Shown piece by piece: positions 50,393 to 58,299 of a stretch of 64,000 nt of DNA. Source of the DNA: Salinisphaera sp. G21_0 (GTDB taxonomy: Bacteria; Pseudomonadota; Gammaproteobacteria; Pseudomonadales; Endozoicomonadaceae); the NCBI RefSeq assembly GCF_017744115.1, contig NZ_JAGHQW010000017.1:41059-105058 (forward strand). The letters run 5' to 3'. Position 1 is the stretch's first letter. Each line of letters opens with the position of its first letter. The notes beneath the pieces are model-generated. The model saw only the letters and a program-made list of their open reading frames with translations. It was not told the DNA's origin and did no database searches. Position numbers and translations under genes: made by a program.

Positions 50393-50788
50393 ATGGGTAC
50401 CCTGAGCATGGGCGGAAGCATTGATACAAGCAGTGAAATGGATATCATTGAACAGCAACGCCTGGCAGCTCTTATTGAAATTACAGAGCAACACAACCGG
50501 GAAGTAAGCCAGCTCAAATCGCGCCTGGAAACTGCCGAGAAGAAAGCTGAAAAAGCTGCTGCCCAGCTGAAAAACATGGAAAATGAACTGAAAGATCTGA
50601 GAGCCAGCAATCCTGATCGAATGAAGAAGCAGATCAAGCGTCTTCAGGAGCAGAATCGCACGCTTACTGGTGAAAACAGTGGCCTGAAAACCAAACAAAA
50701 GCAGCTTACCCAGCAGCTGAATACCGCAACTCAGGAGCTTGAGCAGCTGAAGTCTGAAGAGGCTGAAGCAGAAACTGAGAAGGCGTAA
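50393..50788 (+). CDS. Coiled-coil protein, 131 residues, unknown function
   Basis: After a short Gly/Ser start, residues 17-125 are an almost continuous charged heptad pattern (QLKSRLETAEKKAEKAAAQL, MKKQIKRLQEQNRTLTGENS, EQLKSEEAEAETEKA). This is typical of a long coiled coil. No catalytic domain, signal or membrane segment. CGGAGG lies 11 bases before ATG 50393. The antisense frames here look like shadows. Confidence 0.75.
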   Translation: MGTLSMGGSIDTSSEMDIIEQQRLAALIEITEQHNREVSQLKSRLETAEKKAEKAAAQLKNMENELKDLRASNPDRMKKQIKRLQEQNRTLTGENSGLKTKQKQLTQQLNTATQELEQLKSEEAEAETEKA

Positions 50789-50833
50789 TTCCTAACCTGG
50801 ATTACTGGTGACTCCTGGCAGTTCAGTAGGCAT

Positions 50834-50871
50834 CCGGCAACTGCTCACCCCATGCTTTGGGTTGTTGCCGG
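50834..50871 (+). terminator. Hairpin downstream of the coiled-coil gene
   Basis: CCGGCAAC (50834-50841) pairs with GTTGCCGG (50864-50871), with an inner ACCC/GGGT pairing. No T-run follows, so it may stabilise or weakly terminate the transcript. Confidence 0.4.
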
Positions 50872-51032
50872 TAAGGCACCACATGCTTCTCGCAGGTATA
50901 ACTGCCTCGCCGGGTCTGTGCGCTTTCTCCATAGCATGACCAGACAATTTTCATACCTGCATTTCTGATGCCATCCCCTTATATTTGAATTAGACTGAAC
51001 TTCGGTTTTTATTCAATAACAGGAGTGCACGT

Positions 51033-51311
51033 ATGAATGACTGGGTTTCCTGTCAGTATGACAACATTGATCATATTGAAAAATCCTTCGGCTTTAAAAA
51101 ATACTCTCGAGCTTTGGCATTCTGTAACGCCATTGCCTGTCTGGCTGAAGCTCATGTCCACCATCCGCGAATTGTTATTGAGTGGGGCAAGGTGACTATT
51201 GCCTGGGGAACCCATCAATCCGATGAGGGTAGTGGCGTGCTGGCTATTGATCGGGCATTGGCACAGCGCTGCGATACTTTATATGAACAGATGAATGCCC
51301 CCGTTTCCTGA
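51033..51311 (+). CDS. 4a-hydroxytetrahydrobiopterin dehydratase (pterin carbinolamine dehydratase)
   Basis: 92 residues covering the whole PCD/DCoH fold: FGFKKYSRALAFCNAIACLA, the active-site HHP in HVHHPRIVIEWGKVTIAW, and the third histidine in GTHQSDEGSG. It recycles the pterin cofactor of aromatic amino acid hydroxylases. No phhA-like hydroxylase is nearby, so its partner, or another role, is not shown by context. AACAGGAGTG before ATG 51033 is a good ribosome-binding site. Confidence 0.88.
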   Translation: MNDWVSCQYDNIDHIEKSFGFKKYSRALAFCNAIACLAEAHVHHPRIVIEWGKVTIAWGTHQSDEGSGVLAIDRALAQRCDTLYEQMNAPVS

Positions 51312-51320
51312 TTCTCCTGG

Positions 51321-51341
51321 CTCTGGGTATTCTGCCCAGAG
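51321..51341 (+). terminator. Hairpin downstream of the pterin dehydratase gene
   Basis: CTCTGGG (51321-51327), a 7-base loop, then CCCAGAG (51335-51341), ten bases after the stop. T-run weak. Confidence 0.45.
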
Positions 51342-51831
51342 TTAGCTCCGTTTCAGTGTTCATGAATCAGCGCCCTGCGTCCTCATGTTTTGAGAGTGGT
51401 TCTCCTTGCTTAAAATTCCGCGCCCTAATGGCGAACGTGAGCCGTGAGCTATTGATTTCTTTGAATTTCTCTTAATATTATAAAATGATCTTAATCTTCA
51501 ATGGACGTATTTTGATTCTGAATCATACTTACGATGCTGGTTTGATCGACTTCCCCCTACGATCAGATCAGTCTAGGTCAGTAATGGCCTTGGTACTTGG
51601 ATTGTGTACCTATGTTTCACTCCTAATGGTCTTAGCCCGTGTATTCTTCCCCCAGAATCGCGGGTTTCTTTTTTGCAGTCTTTTATGTTTCAGCCTTTGA
51701 TCCACGAGGCTCTTAAAGATCTTTAGCTGGTCAGGCGAAGAGCAAGTTGGCATTGTCTGAGAATGCATGATGTTTCGTTAGTTATGCATCAAAAACCCAG
51801 AAAATGATTAAGTAGCATGCGCCTGGAGTGG
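51342..51831. other. Gene-poor intergenic region
   Basis: 490 bp in which I see no supported gene. A 71-codon frame at 51485-51700 has no ribosome-binding site and no recognisable product. AGCCCGTG...CGCGGGTTTCTTTTTT (about 51632-51677) looks like a weak terminator on the plus strand. Confidence 0.4.
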
Positions 51832-52785
51832 TCAGTGAGTTGAAACGGAACCGCTCTCACCACTACTTTTCTTGTCAGGAGAGAGGGAGGCCACATCACC
51901 CAAAACCTCATGATCCACAGTGCTTTCTTTCTGTAGCTGCTCAATTTGCTGGGAAGACATATAAAAATCCGCTTCTCGACCCTCCAGCACCCTCTGACCA
52001 TGCCAGGGCAATAGTCGATAATCTGCGTGATGACTGTAATCGAGAAATGGATACTTGATAATCTGAAAGTAGGGGGAGTAATCGAAGTCACGGGGCGTGC
52101 AAAGCTTTGGATTTCGTTGAAAGAGTTGTACGCCGGCATCGCCATCGTGTTTAACCAGGGGCAGGATGGGAAAGTGGATAAAACTAAAGGCTTCAGCAAT
52201 CATGGTTGAGCAGACTGTTTTTGTTTCCTGACCCGGAGAATGCTGAAATAACGTGGAGCCAAGCCTTCTGGGCAGAAAAGAGTAGGGGAAGAAGAACCGG
52301 GCAAGATCAAGAATCTGCCTGACATTGTAATCCATACCCAGACGGCTGGTTGCGTAGTGTATGACTTTCTGGCTGTCGCTGTAGCTCAGCCCTTTGGGTC
52401 GGCATATCCGCAAATGCTCCCCTTCATAGTTTTTCAGGGGCTGGATAGCGGTACCAATTCCCAGTTCACTCTCAATAATCAGTTGTTCATCAGGGGAGCC
52501 GCCATAGGATTCACTGACAATCTGGCGAATTCTGTCATCCTCAATATCGTGAAGGCGGCCAAGGTAAAGCATGGCATGGGACCAGGGGCTCTGAGTGGTT
52601 TGCTTAATAACCCGACTGACTCTGGATCTTCCTTCAACCAACAGAACATCGCAGGGCTTAATTTCATGCCTGACACGTTCAAAATCACACAGGGGGCTTG
52701 TTCTTTCCTGAACGTTGTGGCTTAGCCAGTCTGTAAGGCATCCCGCAACCATTTTGAAGAGTTCCATACTCCAGTCCTGAGCCAA
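51832..52785 (-). CDS. YiiX/YaeF-like permuted papain-fold (NlpC/P60 superfamily) protein
   Basis: 317 residues. The family pattern starts with a basic strand and histidine (DVLLVEGRSRVSRVIKQTT, SPWSHAMLYLG), and the catalytic cysteine comes later in the circularly permuted order (TKTVCSTMIAEAFSF). These enzymes are predicted amidases or peptidases, or lipid-linked hydrolases; the substrate is unknown. There is no signal peptide. The C-terminal ~50 residues are extra and charged (QQIEQLQKES, SPDKKSSGESG). ATG 52785; monocistronic. Confidence 0.8.
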   Translation of the reverse strand: MAQDWSMELFKMVAGCLTDWLSHNVQERTSPLCDFERVRHEIKPCDVLLVEGRSRVSRVIKQTTQSPWSHAMLYLGRLHDIEDDRIRQIVSESYGGSPDEQLIIESELGIGTAIQPLKNYEGEHLRICRPKGLSYSDSQKVIHYATSRLGMDYNVRQILDLARFFFPYSFLPRRLGSTLFQHSPGQETKTVCSTMIAEAFSFIHFPILPLVKHDGDAGVQLFQRNPKLCTPRDFDYSPYFQIIKYPFLDYSHHADYRLLPWHGQRVLEGREADFYMSSQQIEQLQKESTVDHEVLGDVASLSPDKKSSGESGSVSTH

Positions 52786-52949
52786 TCTTTATTTCTTTAT
52801 GTTAGCATTGGTTATTCTTGACATTATGAATTGAGATAAATTTGACATTTTTTCATGTGTTCATCTGCTTGATGGCAAGCACCCTGAAAAACATCAAAAA
52901 GCTGTTATTACCAAATAAGGCATAATAATGGGCTGAATAGCCAGCAAGC

Positions 52950-53543
52950 ATGGGAGTATGCTTTGTGAACAATGAATCAAAGCCGGACAATATTGTGGCA
53001 AATCTGCAGTTTTTGAATAAGAAAAAAGGATTACCTCCTGTACACAGCTGGAACCCTCCTTTCTGTGGTGATATTGATATGCGCATCAGTCGGGATGGCC
53101 GTTGGCACTACAATGGCTCCCCCATTGGCAGGGAATCAATGGTGAAGCTGTTTGCTTCAGTTCTCAGGCATGATGATGATGGCCATTACTACCTGGTTAC
53201 TCCGGTAGAAAAAGTAAGAATTCGGGTGGATGATGCGCCATTTGTCGTGGTTTCAGCAGAGGTTCGGGATGGTGCGAATGGTCCCGAATACCTGTTTACC
53301 ACCAATGTTGGTGATGAGGTAGTGCTAAGCAATGAACACGGTTTGAAAATGATCAAAAGTATGAAGACCGGAGAGTTCGTTCCTTATATCCGGGTTAGAG
53401 ATCAGCTGGATGCATTGGTAAATCGCAATGTGTTTTACCAGTTAGTGGGAGAGGCCGTTGAAACCCGGGTGGCTGAGGGAATAGAGTTAAGCATTCGCAG
53501 CCAGGGGAAAGACTATTCCCTGGGAGTTGTTGAGGGTGGCTGA
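52950..53543 (+). CDS. DUF1285 family protein
   Basis: About 197 residues with the family signature WNPPFCGDIDMRISRDGRWH, NGSPIGRESMVKLFASVLR and YYLVTPVEKVRIRVDDAPF. Function unknown. In Pseudomonas and relatives members are conserved single genes. GTG 52965 has a better-spaced GGGAG ribosome-binding site than ATG 52950 and may be the real start (192 residues). The stop lies inside a hairpin at 53532-53552; convergent with the ETF-QO gene. Confidence 0.85.
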   Translation: MGVCFVNNESKPDNIVANLQFLNKKKGLPPVHSWNPPFCGDIDMRISRDGRWHYNGSPIGRESMVKLFASVLRHDDDGHYYLVTPVEKVRIRVDDAPFVVVSAEVRDGANGPEYLFTTNVGDEVVLSNEHGLKMIKSMKTGEFVPYIRVRDQLDALVNRNVFYQLVGEAVETRVAEGIELSIRSQGKDYSLGVVEGG

Positions 53544-53552
53544 ACCACCCTC
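53532..53552. terminator. Hairpin between DUF1285 gene and ETF-QO gene
   Basis: GAGGGTGG (53532-53539) and CCACCCTC (53545-53552) form a perfect 8-bp stem with a 5-base loop that contains the DUF1285 stop codon. It lies between convergent genes. Confidence 0.55.
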
Positions 53553-53565
53553 ATTGCAGGAAAGC

Positions 53566-55224
53566 TCACATGTTTGGGTAATTCGGGCCGCCAGCACCTT
53601 CCGGGGCAATCCAGGTGATATTCTGAGCGGGATCCTTGATGTCACAGGTCTTACAGTGAACGCAGTTCTGGCTGTTGATCTGGAACCGGTTTTCCCCGCT
53701 ATCCTCATCCATCACAATCTCATAAACCCCGGCAGGGCAGTACCTTTGCGCTGGCTCATTATAAGCCGGAAGGTTTTGCTTAAGCGGAATGGTTGCGTCT
53801 TTAAGCTTCAGATGACAGGGCTGGTCCTCCTCGTGATTGGTATTCGAGAGAAAAACTGAACTCAACCGGTCAAAGGTGATCACACCATCAGGTTTTGGAT
53901 AGTTGATGGGGCTGGACTCTGCCGCTGGCTTAAGCTGGGCATAATCCGGAGTGGTATCGTGCAGGGTGAATGGCAATTTGCCATTGAAAATATTGAGGTC
54001 TGCAAAGGCAAAGGCGGCACCAAAGATGTTACCAAACTTATGCATGGCCGGACCAAAGTTCCGCTGCTGATGCAGTTCTTTATAAAGCCAGGACGCTTTG
54101 AATGCCGCATCAAAGGATTCCAGTTTATTGCCGCCTTCAGAGCCTGCACTCACCGACTTGAACACTTCTTCTGCCGCAATCATGCCGGACTTCATGGCGG
54201 TATGGGAGCCTTTTATTTTGGCACCATTCATGGTTCCGGCGTCACAACCAATCAAGAGTCCGCCCGGAAAAGTCATCTCAGGTAATGACTGAGGCCCGCC
54301 TTTGGCCAGTGCTCTTGCACCATAGGAAACCCGTTTTCCACCTTCCAGATATTGTTTGATAACCGGACTCTTTTTGAATCTCTGGAACTCTTCAAAGGGG
54401 CTGAGGTGTGGATTTGAATAGCTCAAATCGGTAATAAGGCCCAGTACCACCTGATTATTCTCCAGATGGTAGAGGAATCCGCCACCGGTAGACCCGCTTT
54501 CAGCCAGTGGCCAGCCAGCAGTATGAACCACCAGGCCCTGTTGATGCTTCTCGGGTGTGATATCCCACAACTCTTTAATGCCGATGCCATAATGTTGAGG
54601 GTCACGTCCTTCGTCCAGCTTAAAATGGCTGATAAGTTGCTTGCCCAGATGCCCACGGCATCCTTCGGAAAAGAGCGTGTATTTGGCGTGCAGCTCCATA
54701 CCTGGCATAAAGCTGTCTTTCTCGTCACCAGAGGCCGAAATCCCCATATCTCCGGTTGCAATACCCCTGACACTGCCATCGTCGTTAAACAACACTTCCT
54801 GAGCGGCGAATCCCGGGAAAATTTCCACCCCAAGTGACTCGGCCTGCTCCGCCAGCCAGCGGGTGAGATTACCGAGACTGATGATGTAATTGCCTTCATT
54901 GTGCATGGTTTTAGGCACAAACAGGTTGGGTACTTTTATCGATTTTTCTTCAGAGCGAAGCACATAAATGTCATCGGATGACACTGGAGTATTTAACGGC
55001 GCACCCAGCTCTTTCCAATTGGGAAACAACTCATTAAGCGCAGTTGGTTCAAAAACTGCCCCTGAGATGATATGAGCGCCAACTTCGGAGCCTTTCTCGA
55101 CAACACAGACACTAAGTTCTTTATCCTGCTCCTGAGACAATTGCATCAGCCGACAGGCGGCTGACAAGCCGGAAGGGCCTGCACCCACGATAACGACATC
55201 AAATGCCATGGATTCGCGTTCCAT
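53566..55224 (-). CDS. Electron transfer flavoprotein-ubiquinone oxidoreductase
   Basis: Takes electrons from reduced ETF (fatty acid and amino acid acyl-CoA oxidation) to ubiquinone. 552 residues from ATG 55224, chosen for its GGGAGGAAG ribosome-binding site; the frame is open further, to 55332. FAD-binding VVIVGAGPSGLSAACRL at the N-terminus. The C-terminal [4Fe-4S] ligands are in RYCPAGVYEI and NCVHCKTCDIKDPAQNITW, followed by the usual PEGAGGPNYPNM end. Divergent from etfBA, its electron donor. A PsrA-like dyad lies 43 bases upstream. Confidence 0.96.
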   Translation of the reverse strand: MERESMAFDVVIVGAGPSGLSAACRLMQLSQEQDKELSVCVVEKGSEVGAHIISGAVFEPTALNELFPNWKELGAPLNTPVSSDDIYVLRSEEKSIKVPNLFVPKTMHNEGNYIISLGNLTRWLAEQAESLGVEIFPGFAAQEVLFNDDGSVRGIATGDMGISASGDEKDSFMPGMELHAKYTLFSEGCRGHLGKQLISHFKLDEGRDPQHYGIGIKELWDITPEKHQQGLVVHTAGWPLAESGSTGGGFLYHLENNQVVLGLITDLSYSNPHLSPFEEFQRFKKSPVIKQYLEGGKRVSYGARALAKGGPQSLPEMTFPGGLLIGCDAGTMNGAKIKGSHTAMKSGMIAAEEVFKSVSAGSEGGNKLESFDAAFKASWLYKELHQQRNFGPAMHKFGNIFGAAFAFADLNIFNGKLPFTLHDTTPDYAQLKPAAESSPINYPKPDGVITFDRLSSVFLSNTNHEEDQPCHLKLKDATIPLKQNLPAYNEPAQRYCPAGVYEIVMDEDSGENRFQINSQNCVHCKTCDIKDPAQNITWIAPEGAGGPNYPNM

Positions 55225-55266
55225 GATGAGCTTCCTCCCTGTCGGAGTGTTATTTTCAGAACGGTA

Positions 55267-55284
55267 TTCAAACAACTGTTTGAA
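55267..55284. promoter_or_regulatory. PsrA-like operator, ETF-QO side
   Basis: TTCAAACAACTGTTTGAA has perfect 7-bp arms around AACT and fits (C/G)AAAC-N4-GTTT(G/C). It starts 43 bases upstream of the ETF-QO start codon. PsrA of pseudomonads binds such sites at fatty-acid oxidation genes. Confidence 0.55.
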
Positions 55285-55488
55285 ATTGCTTGGCATTATA
55301 CTCAGTGTTTCCCCGAATGGACAACACGTCATTAGTTATTAATACCTATACACAGAAATATTCCGGCTGCTGAACAGCTGCTATCTTGTCCCCCACAGCT
55401 ATTCTGAAACCAGTAGAATCAGGTGTATTTCCGGTGATGCATAGTAACAGACACCTGTCTTAAATAAGAATATCTGAGTGAACTGATT

Positions 55489-55502
55489 GAAACATACGTT
55501 TG
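55489..55502. promoter_or_regulatory. PsrA-like operator, etfBA side
   Basis: GAAACATACGTTTG matches (C/G)AAAC-N4-GTTT(G/C); the extended arms TTGAAAC/GTTTGAA differ at one position. It lies 150 bases before etfB, in the same divergent region as the stronger site. Confidence 0.45.
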
Positions 55503-55651
55503 AACCCTTATTGACGTGCTGGTAGACTGCGCCCCAGCAGATGTGTGAACACAGGTTGCTGAATGATAATAAAATTTGTCTGTCCGGTTGTTCGTTATCT
55601 GCTCGACAATTCAAGACCTGGCCAATAACGAGAAGGGAAGGCTGCGAACTC

Positions 55652-56401
55652 ATGAAAATATTAGTAGCCGTCAAAAGAGTCATTGACTATAACGTCAAGG
55701 TTCGAGTGAAGGCGGATAACACTGACGTCGATCTCACCAACGTCAAAATGGCAATCAACCCTTTCTGTGAAATTGCTGTTGAAGAAGCAGTAAGACTCAA
55801 AGAGAAAGGTGTCGCTACAGAAATCGTTGCCGTATCCCTTGGTGCCAAAGAGTGCCAGGAGCAGATACGAACAGCGCTGGCTCTTGGTGCAGACCGAGGC
55901 ATTCAGGTTCAGACTGATCAGCCTCTGGGTTCCCTGGCAGTTGCCAAACTGCTTAAGGCCATTGTGGATGAAGAAAAGCCTGACCTTGTTCTTCTGGGTA
56001 AACAATCCATCGACAGTGACAATGGCCAGACCGGTCAGATGCTTGCGGCACTTGCCGGTATGTCTCAGGCAACCTACGCCTCAGAAGTCAATGTTGACGG
56101 TGACAACGTTAATGTTACCCGTGAAGTGGACGGCGGTTTACAGACGTTAAGCCTGAAGCTGCCCGCAGTGATTACCACGGATTTGCGTCTGAATGAGCCG
56201 CGTTACGCATCACTGCCCAACATTATGAAAGCCAAGCGTAAGCCTCTGGATGTCAAATCACCAGAAGACCTCGGCGTAGCAGTGTCGTCTACTTTAACGA
56301 CGATCAAAGTAGAACCACCGGCTGAACGACAGGCGGGTATCAAGGTGGCCAGCGTGGATGAGCTGGTAGAAAAATTAAAAAATGAGGCGAAGGTGATCTA
56401 A
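55652..56401 (+). CDS. etfB: Electron transfer flavoprotein subunit beta
   Basis: 249 residues, starting [20 protein letters not shown]. The AMP-binding and ETF beta signature region is [19 protein letters not shown], and [20 protein letters not shown] follows. Forms the EtfAB heterodimer that carries electrons from acyl-CoA dehydrogenases to ETF-QO. The stop TAA overlaps the etfA ATG by one base, so translation is coupled. Confidence 0.97.
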   Translation: MKILVAVKRVIDYNVKVRVKADNTDVDLTNVKMAINPFCEIAVEEAVRLKEKGVATEIVAVSLGAKECQEQIRTALALGADRGIQVQTDQPLGSLAVAKLLKAIVDEEKPDLVLLGKQSIDSDNGQTGQMLAALAGMSQATYASEVNVDGDNVNVTREVDGGLQTLSLKLPAVITTDLRLNEPRYASLPNIMKAKRKPLDVKSPEDLGVAVSSTLTTIKVEPPAERQAGIKVASVDELVEKLKNEAKVI

Positions 56402-57330
56402 TGGCCATATTAGTCGTTGCTGATCATGATAACAGCACGCTCGGAGCGGGAACTCTGAACACGGTTGCAGCTGCCACCGCAATCGGGGGAGAGGTTCACC
56501 TGCTGGTTGCAGGGTCCGGGTGTAGCACAGTTGCAGAGCAGGCATCTGCCGTAGCGGGTGTATCAAAAGTCTTGCTGGCCGAGAATGCTGCACTGGAAAA
56601 CCGACTGGCAGAAAATGTGAGTCTGCTGGTTGCTGAACTGGGCAAGGATTACTCTCACGTACTGGCATCCACCTCAACCGATGCCAGAAATATGATGCCA
56701 CGGGTGGCAGCTTTACTGGATGTTGATCAGATATCCGACATCATCCGTGTACAAAGCGAAGACACCTTTGCCCGTCCGATCTACGCTGGTAATGCCATTG
56801 CCACGGTTCAGTCCAGTGCATCTATCAAGGTTATTACCGTTCGTAACACAGGTTTTGACCCGGTTTCTGCGGAAGGTGGATCTGCCAGTGTAGAAACCGT
56901 TGCCAGCAGTCATGATGCAGGCGTATCGAGCTTTGTCAGCGAAGAGCTGGCTCAGTCTGACCGTCCTGAGCTGGCGGCTGCGGACATCATCGTATCTGGT
57001 GGTCGTGGCATGGGTAATGGAGAGAACTTTGAGTTACTTTACAAAGTAGCCGACAAGCTTGGCGCTGCAGTCGGTGCTTCCCGTGCTGCCGTGGATGCAG
57101 GCTATGTACCCAACGATATGCAGGTGGGACAAACCGGCAAGATTGTTGCTCCCAAGCTCTATGTTGCCGTTGGTATCTCCGGAGCCATTCAACACCTGGC
57201 TGGAATGAAGGACAGTAAAGTCATTGTTGCTATCAACAAAGATGAAGAAGCGCCCATATTCCAGGTTGCAGACTATAGTCTGGTAGCAGACCTGTTTGAA
57301 GCTATTCCGGAACTTGAAGGCAAGCTCTGA
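56401..57330 (+). CDS. etfA: Electron transfer flavoprotein subunit alpha
   Basis: 309 residues. The FAD-binding C-terminal domain shows VSGGRGMGNGENFELLYKVA, GASRAAVDAGYVPNDMQVGQ and the signature GISGAIQHLAGMKDSKVIVA. Overlaps etfB by one base. A strong terminator follows. Confidence 0.97.
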   Translation: MAILVVADHDNSTLGAGTLNTVAAATAIGGEVHLLVAGSGCSTVAEQASAVAGVSKVLLAENAALENRLAENVSLLVAELGKDYSHVLASTSTDARNMMPRVAALLDVDQISDIIRVQSEDTFARPIYAGNAIATVQSSASIKVITVRNTGFDPVSAEGGSASVETVASSHDAGVSSFVSEELAQSDRPELAAADIIVSGGRGMGNGENFELLYKVADKLGAAVGASRAAVDAGYVPNDMQVGQTGKIVAPKLYVAVGISGAIQHLAGMKDSKVIVAINKDEEAPIFQVADYSLVADLFEAIPELEGKL

Positions 57331-57351
57331 TCAATAGGGCAGCTGTCTTTT

Positions 57352-57386
57352 AAAAAAATACCACTTTCTTTGAAAGTGGTATTTTT
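57352..57386 (+). terminator. etfBA terminator
   Basis: AAATACCACTTTC (57356-57368) pairs with GAAAGTGGTATTT (57372-57384) with a 3-base loop and T-run. Confidence 0.9.
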
Positions 57387-57488
57387 CTACTGGTTTTATG
57401 CCTTTTTTTTCACTGGGGGTTTTAAGACCCATTAACTCTGTGCATAATCTTTCATAATAAAACGATAAGAAACATACCGGAGTAGATT

Positions 57489-58130
57489 TTGATACGAGTT
57501 CTGGTTGCGGATGATCATGATTTGGTGAGAACTGGAATTTCTCGCATGTTAGCTGATGTTGAGGGTATTCAAATTGTAGCCTAGGCTGTCAGCGGTGAAG
57601 ATGCTATCAGCCTTTATCGGGAACTCACTCCGGATGTCACGTTAATGGATGTCAGAATGCCCGGTATTGGCGGGCTCGAAGCCACCCGGAAAATCTGCCA
57701 GATCAACCCTCATGCAAAAGTTATTGCCGTAACCGTCTGTATGGATGACCCATTTCCCACCAGGCTGTTTGAAGCCGGCGCGTCAGGTTACGTCACCAAA
57801 AGTTCAAATATTACCGAAATGGTTACGGCCATTCGCACGGTATTTACTGGAAAGAAATACATTTCCCCGGAAATTGCCCAGCAAATGGCTTTGAAAGCTA
57901 TTGAGCCAGACAGTGCGTCACCCTTCAATCAGCTCTCTCATCGCGAAATGCAGATAGCTCTTATGATTGTTAATTGCGAGAAAGTACAGACCATATCCGA
58001 TAAATTATGCCTCAGTCCCAAAACGGTGAATAGCTATCGCTACCGGATGTTTGAAAAGCTGAATATCACCAGTGATGTAGAGCTGACACACTTGGCTATT
58101 CGCCATGACCTGGTAGATACCATAGAGTGA
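57489..58130 (+). pseudogene. gacA: GacA/UvrY response regulator interrupted by an in-frame amber codon
   Basis: From TTG 57489 (GGAG at 57479-57482 upstream) the frame reads LIRVLVADDHDLVRTGISRM, then TAG at codon 32 (57582-57584). It continues AVSGEDAISLYRELTPD and VTLMDVRMPGIGGLEATRK to a normal end. The phosphoacceptor Asp54, the receiver lysine (GYVTKSS), and the LuxR-type helix-turn-helix (VQTISDKLCLSPKTVNSYRY) are all intact. Only one codon is lost; GacA homologues usually have Gln or Gly there, so CAG to TAG is a simple explanation. Context gacA-uvrC-pgsA-tRNA is conserved. A restart at ATG 57645 would give a protein without the first half of the receiver. It could also be a sequencing error. 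Confidence 0.85.
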
Positions 58131-58299
58131 ACGCTGCCTTACAGGCTCTGATGAACCTCTTGTTGAGTTCCTTCCGCTACTCCCGGTGCTGATGCCCGAA
58201 AATCCTGTTACCTGTACTGAAAAATGCAGGCTTATTCGTTTCTACCGCGCTGTGAAGATATAATGAGCAGGTGATTTGATAACCGTTGTCTGGTGGTTC

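Larger units (their letters stand above)
55225..55651. promoter_or_regulatory. Divergent ETF-QO/etfBA regulatory region
   Basis: 427 bp without a supported gene between two functionally linked transcription units. It carries two similar dyads, one near each gene (55267-55284 and 55489-55502), described separately. The plus-strand frame open from 55541 into etfB is not conserved before ATG 55652. Confidence 0.6.

Noticed and set aside
51485..51700. 71-codon plus-strand ORF
   Set aside because: No ribosome-binding site, no recognisable product, and it ends in a terminator-like sequence.
57582..57584. Programmed TAG read-through (for example an extra amino acid) in gacA
   Set aside because: TAG is used as an ordinary stop by neighbouring genes (clpA, uvrC), and no recoding signal or suppressor tRNA is seen in the window.
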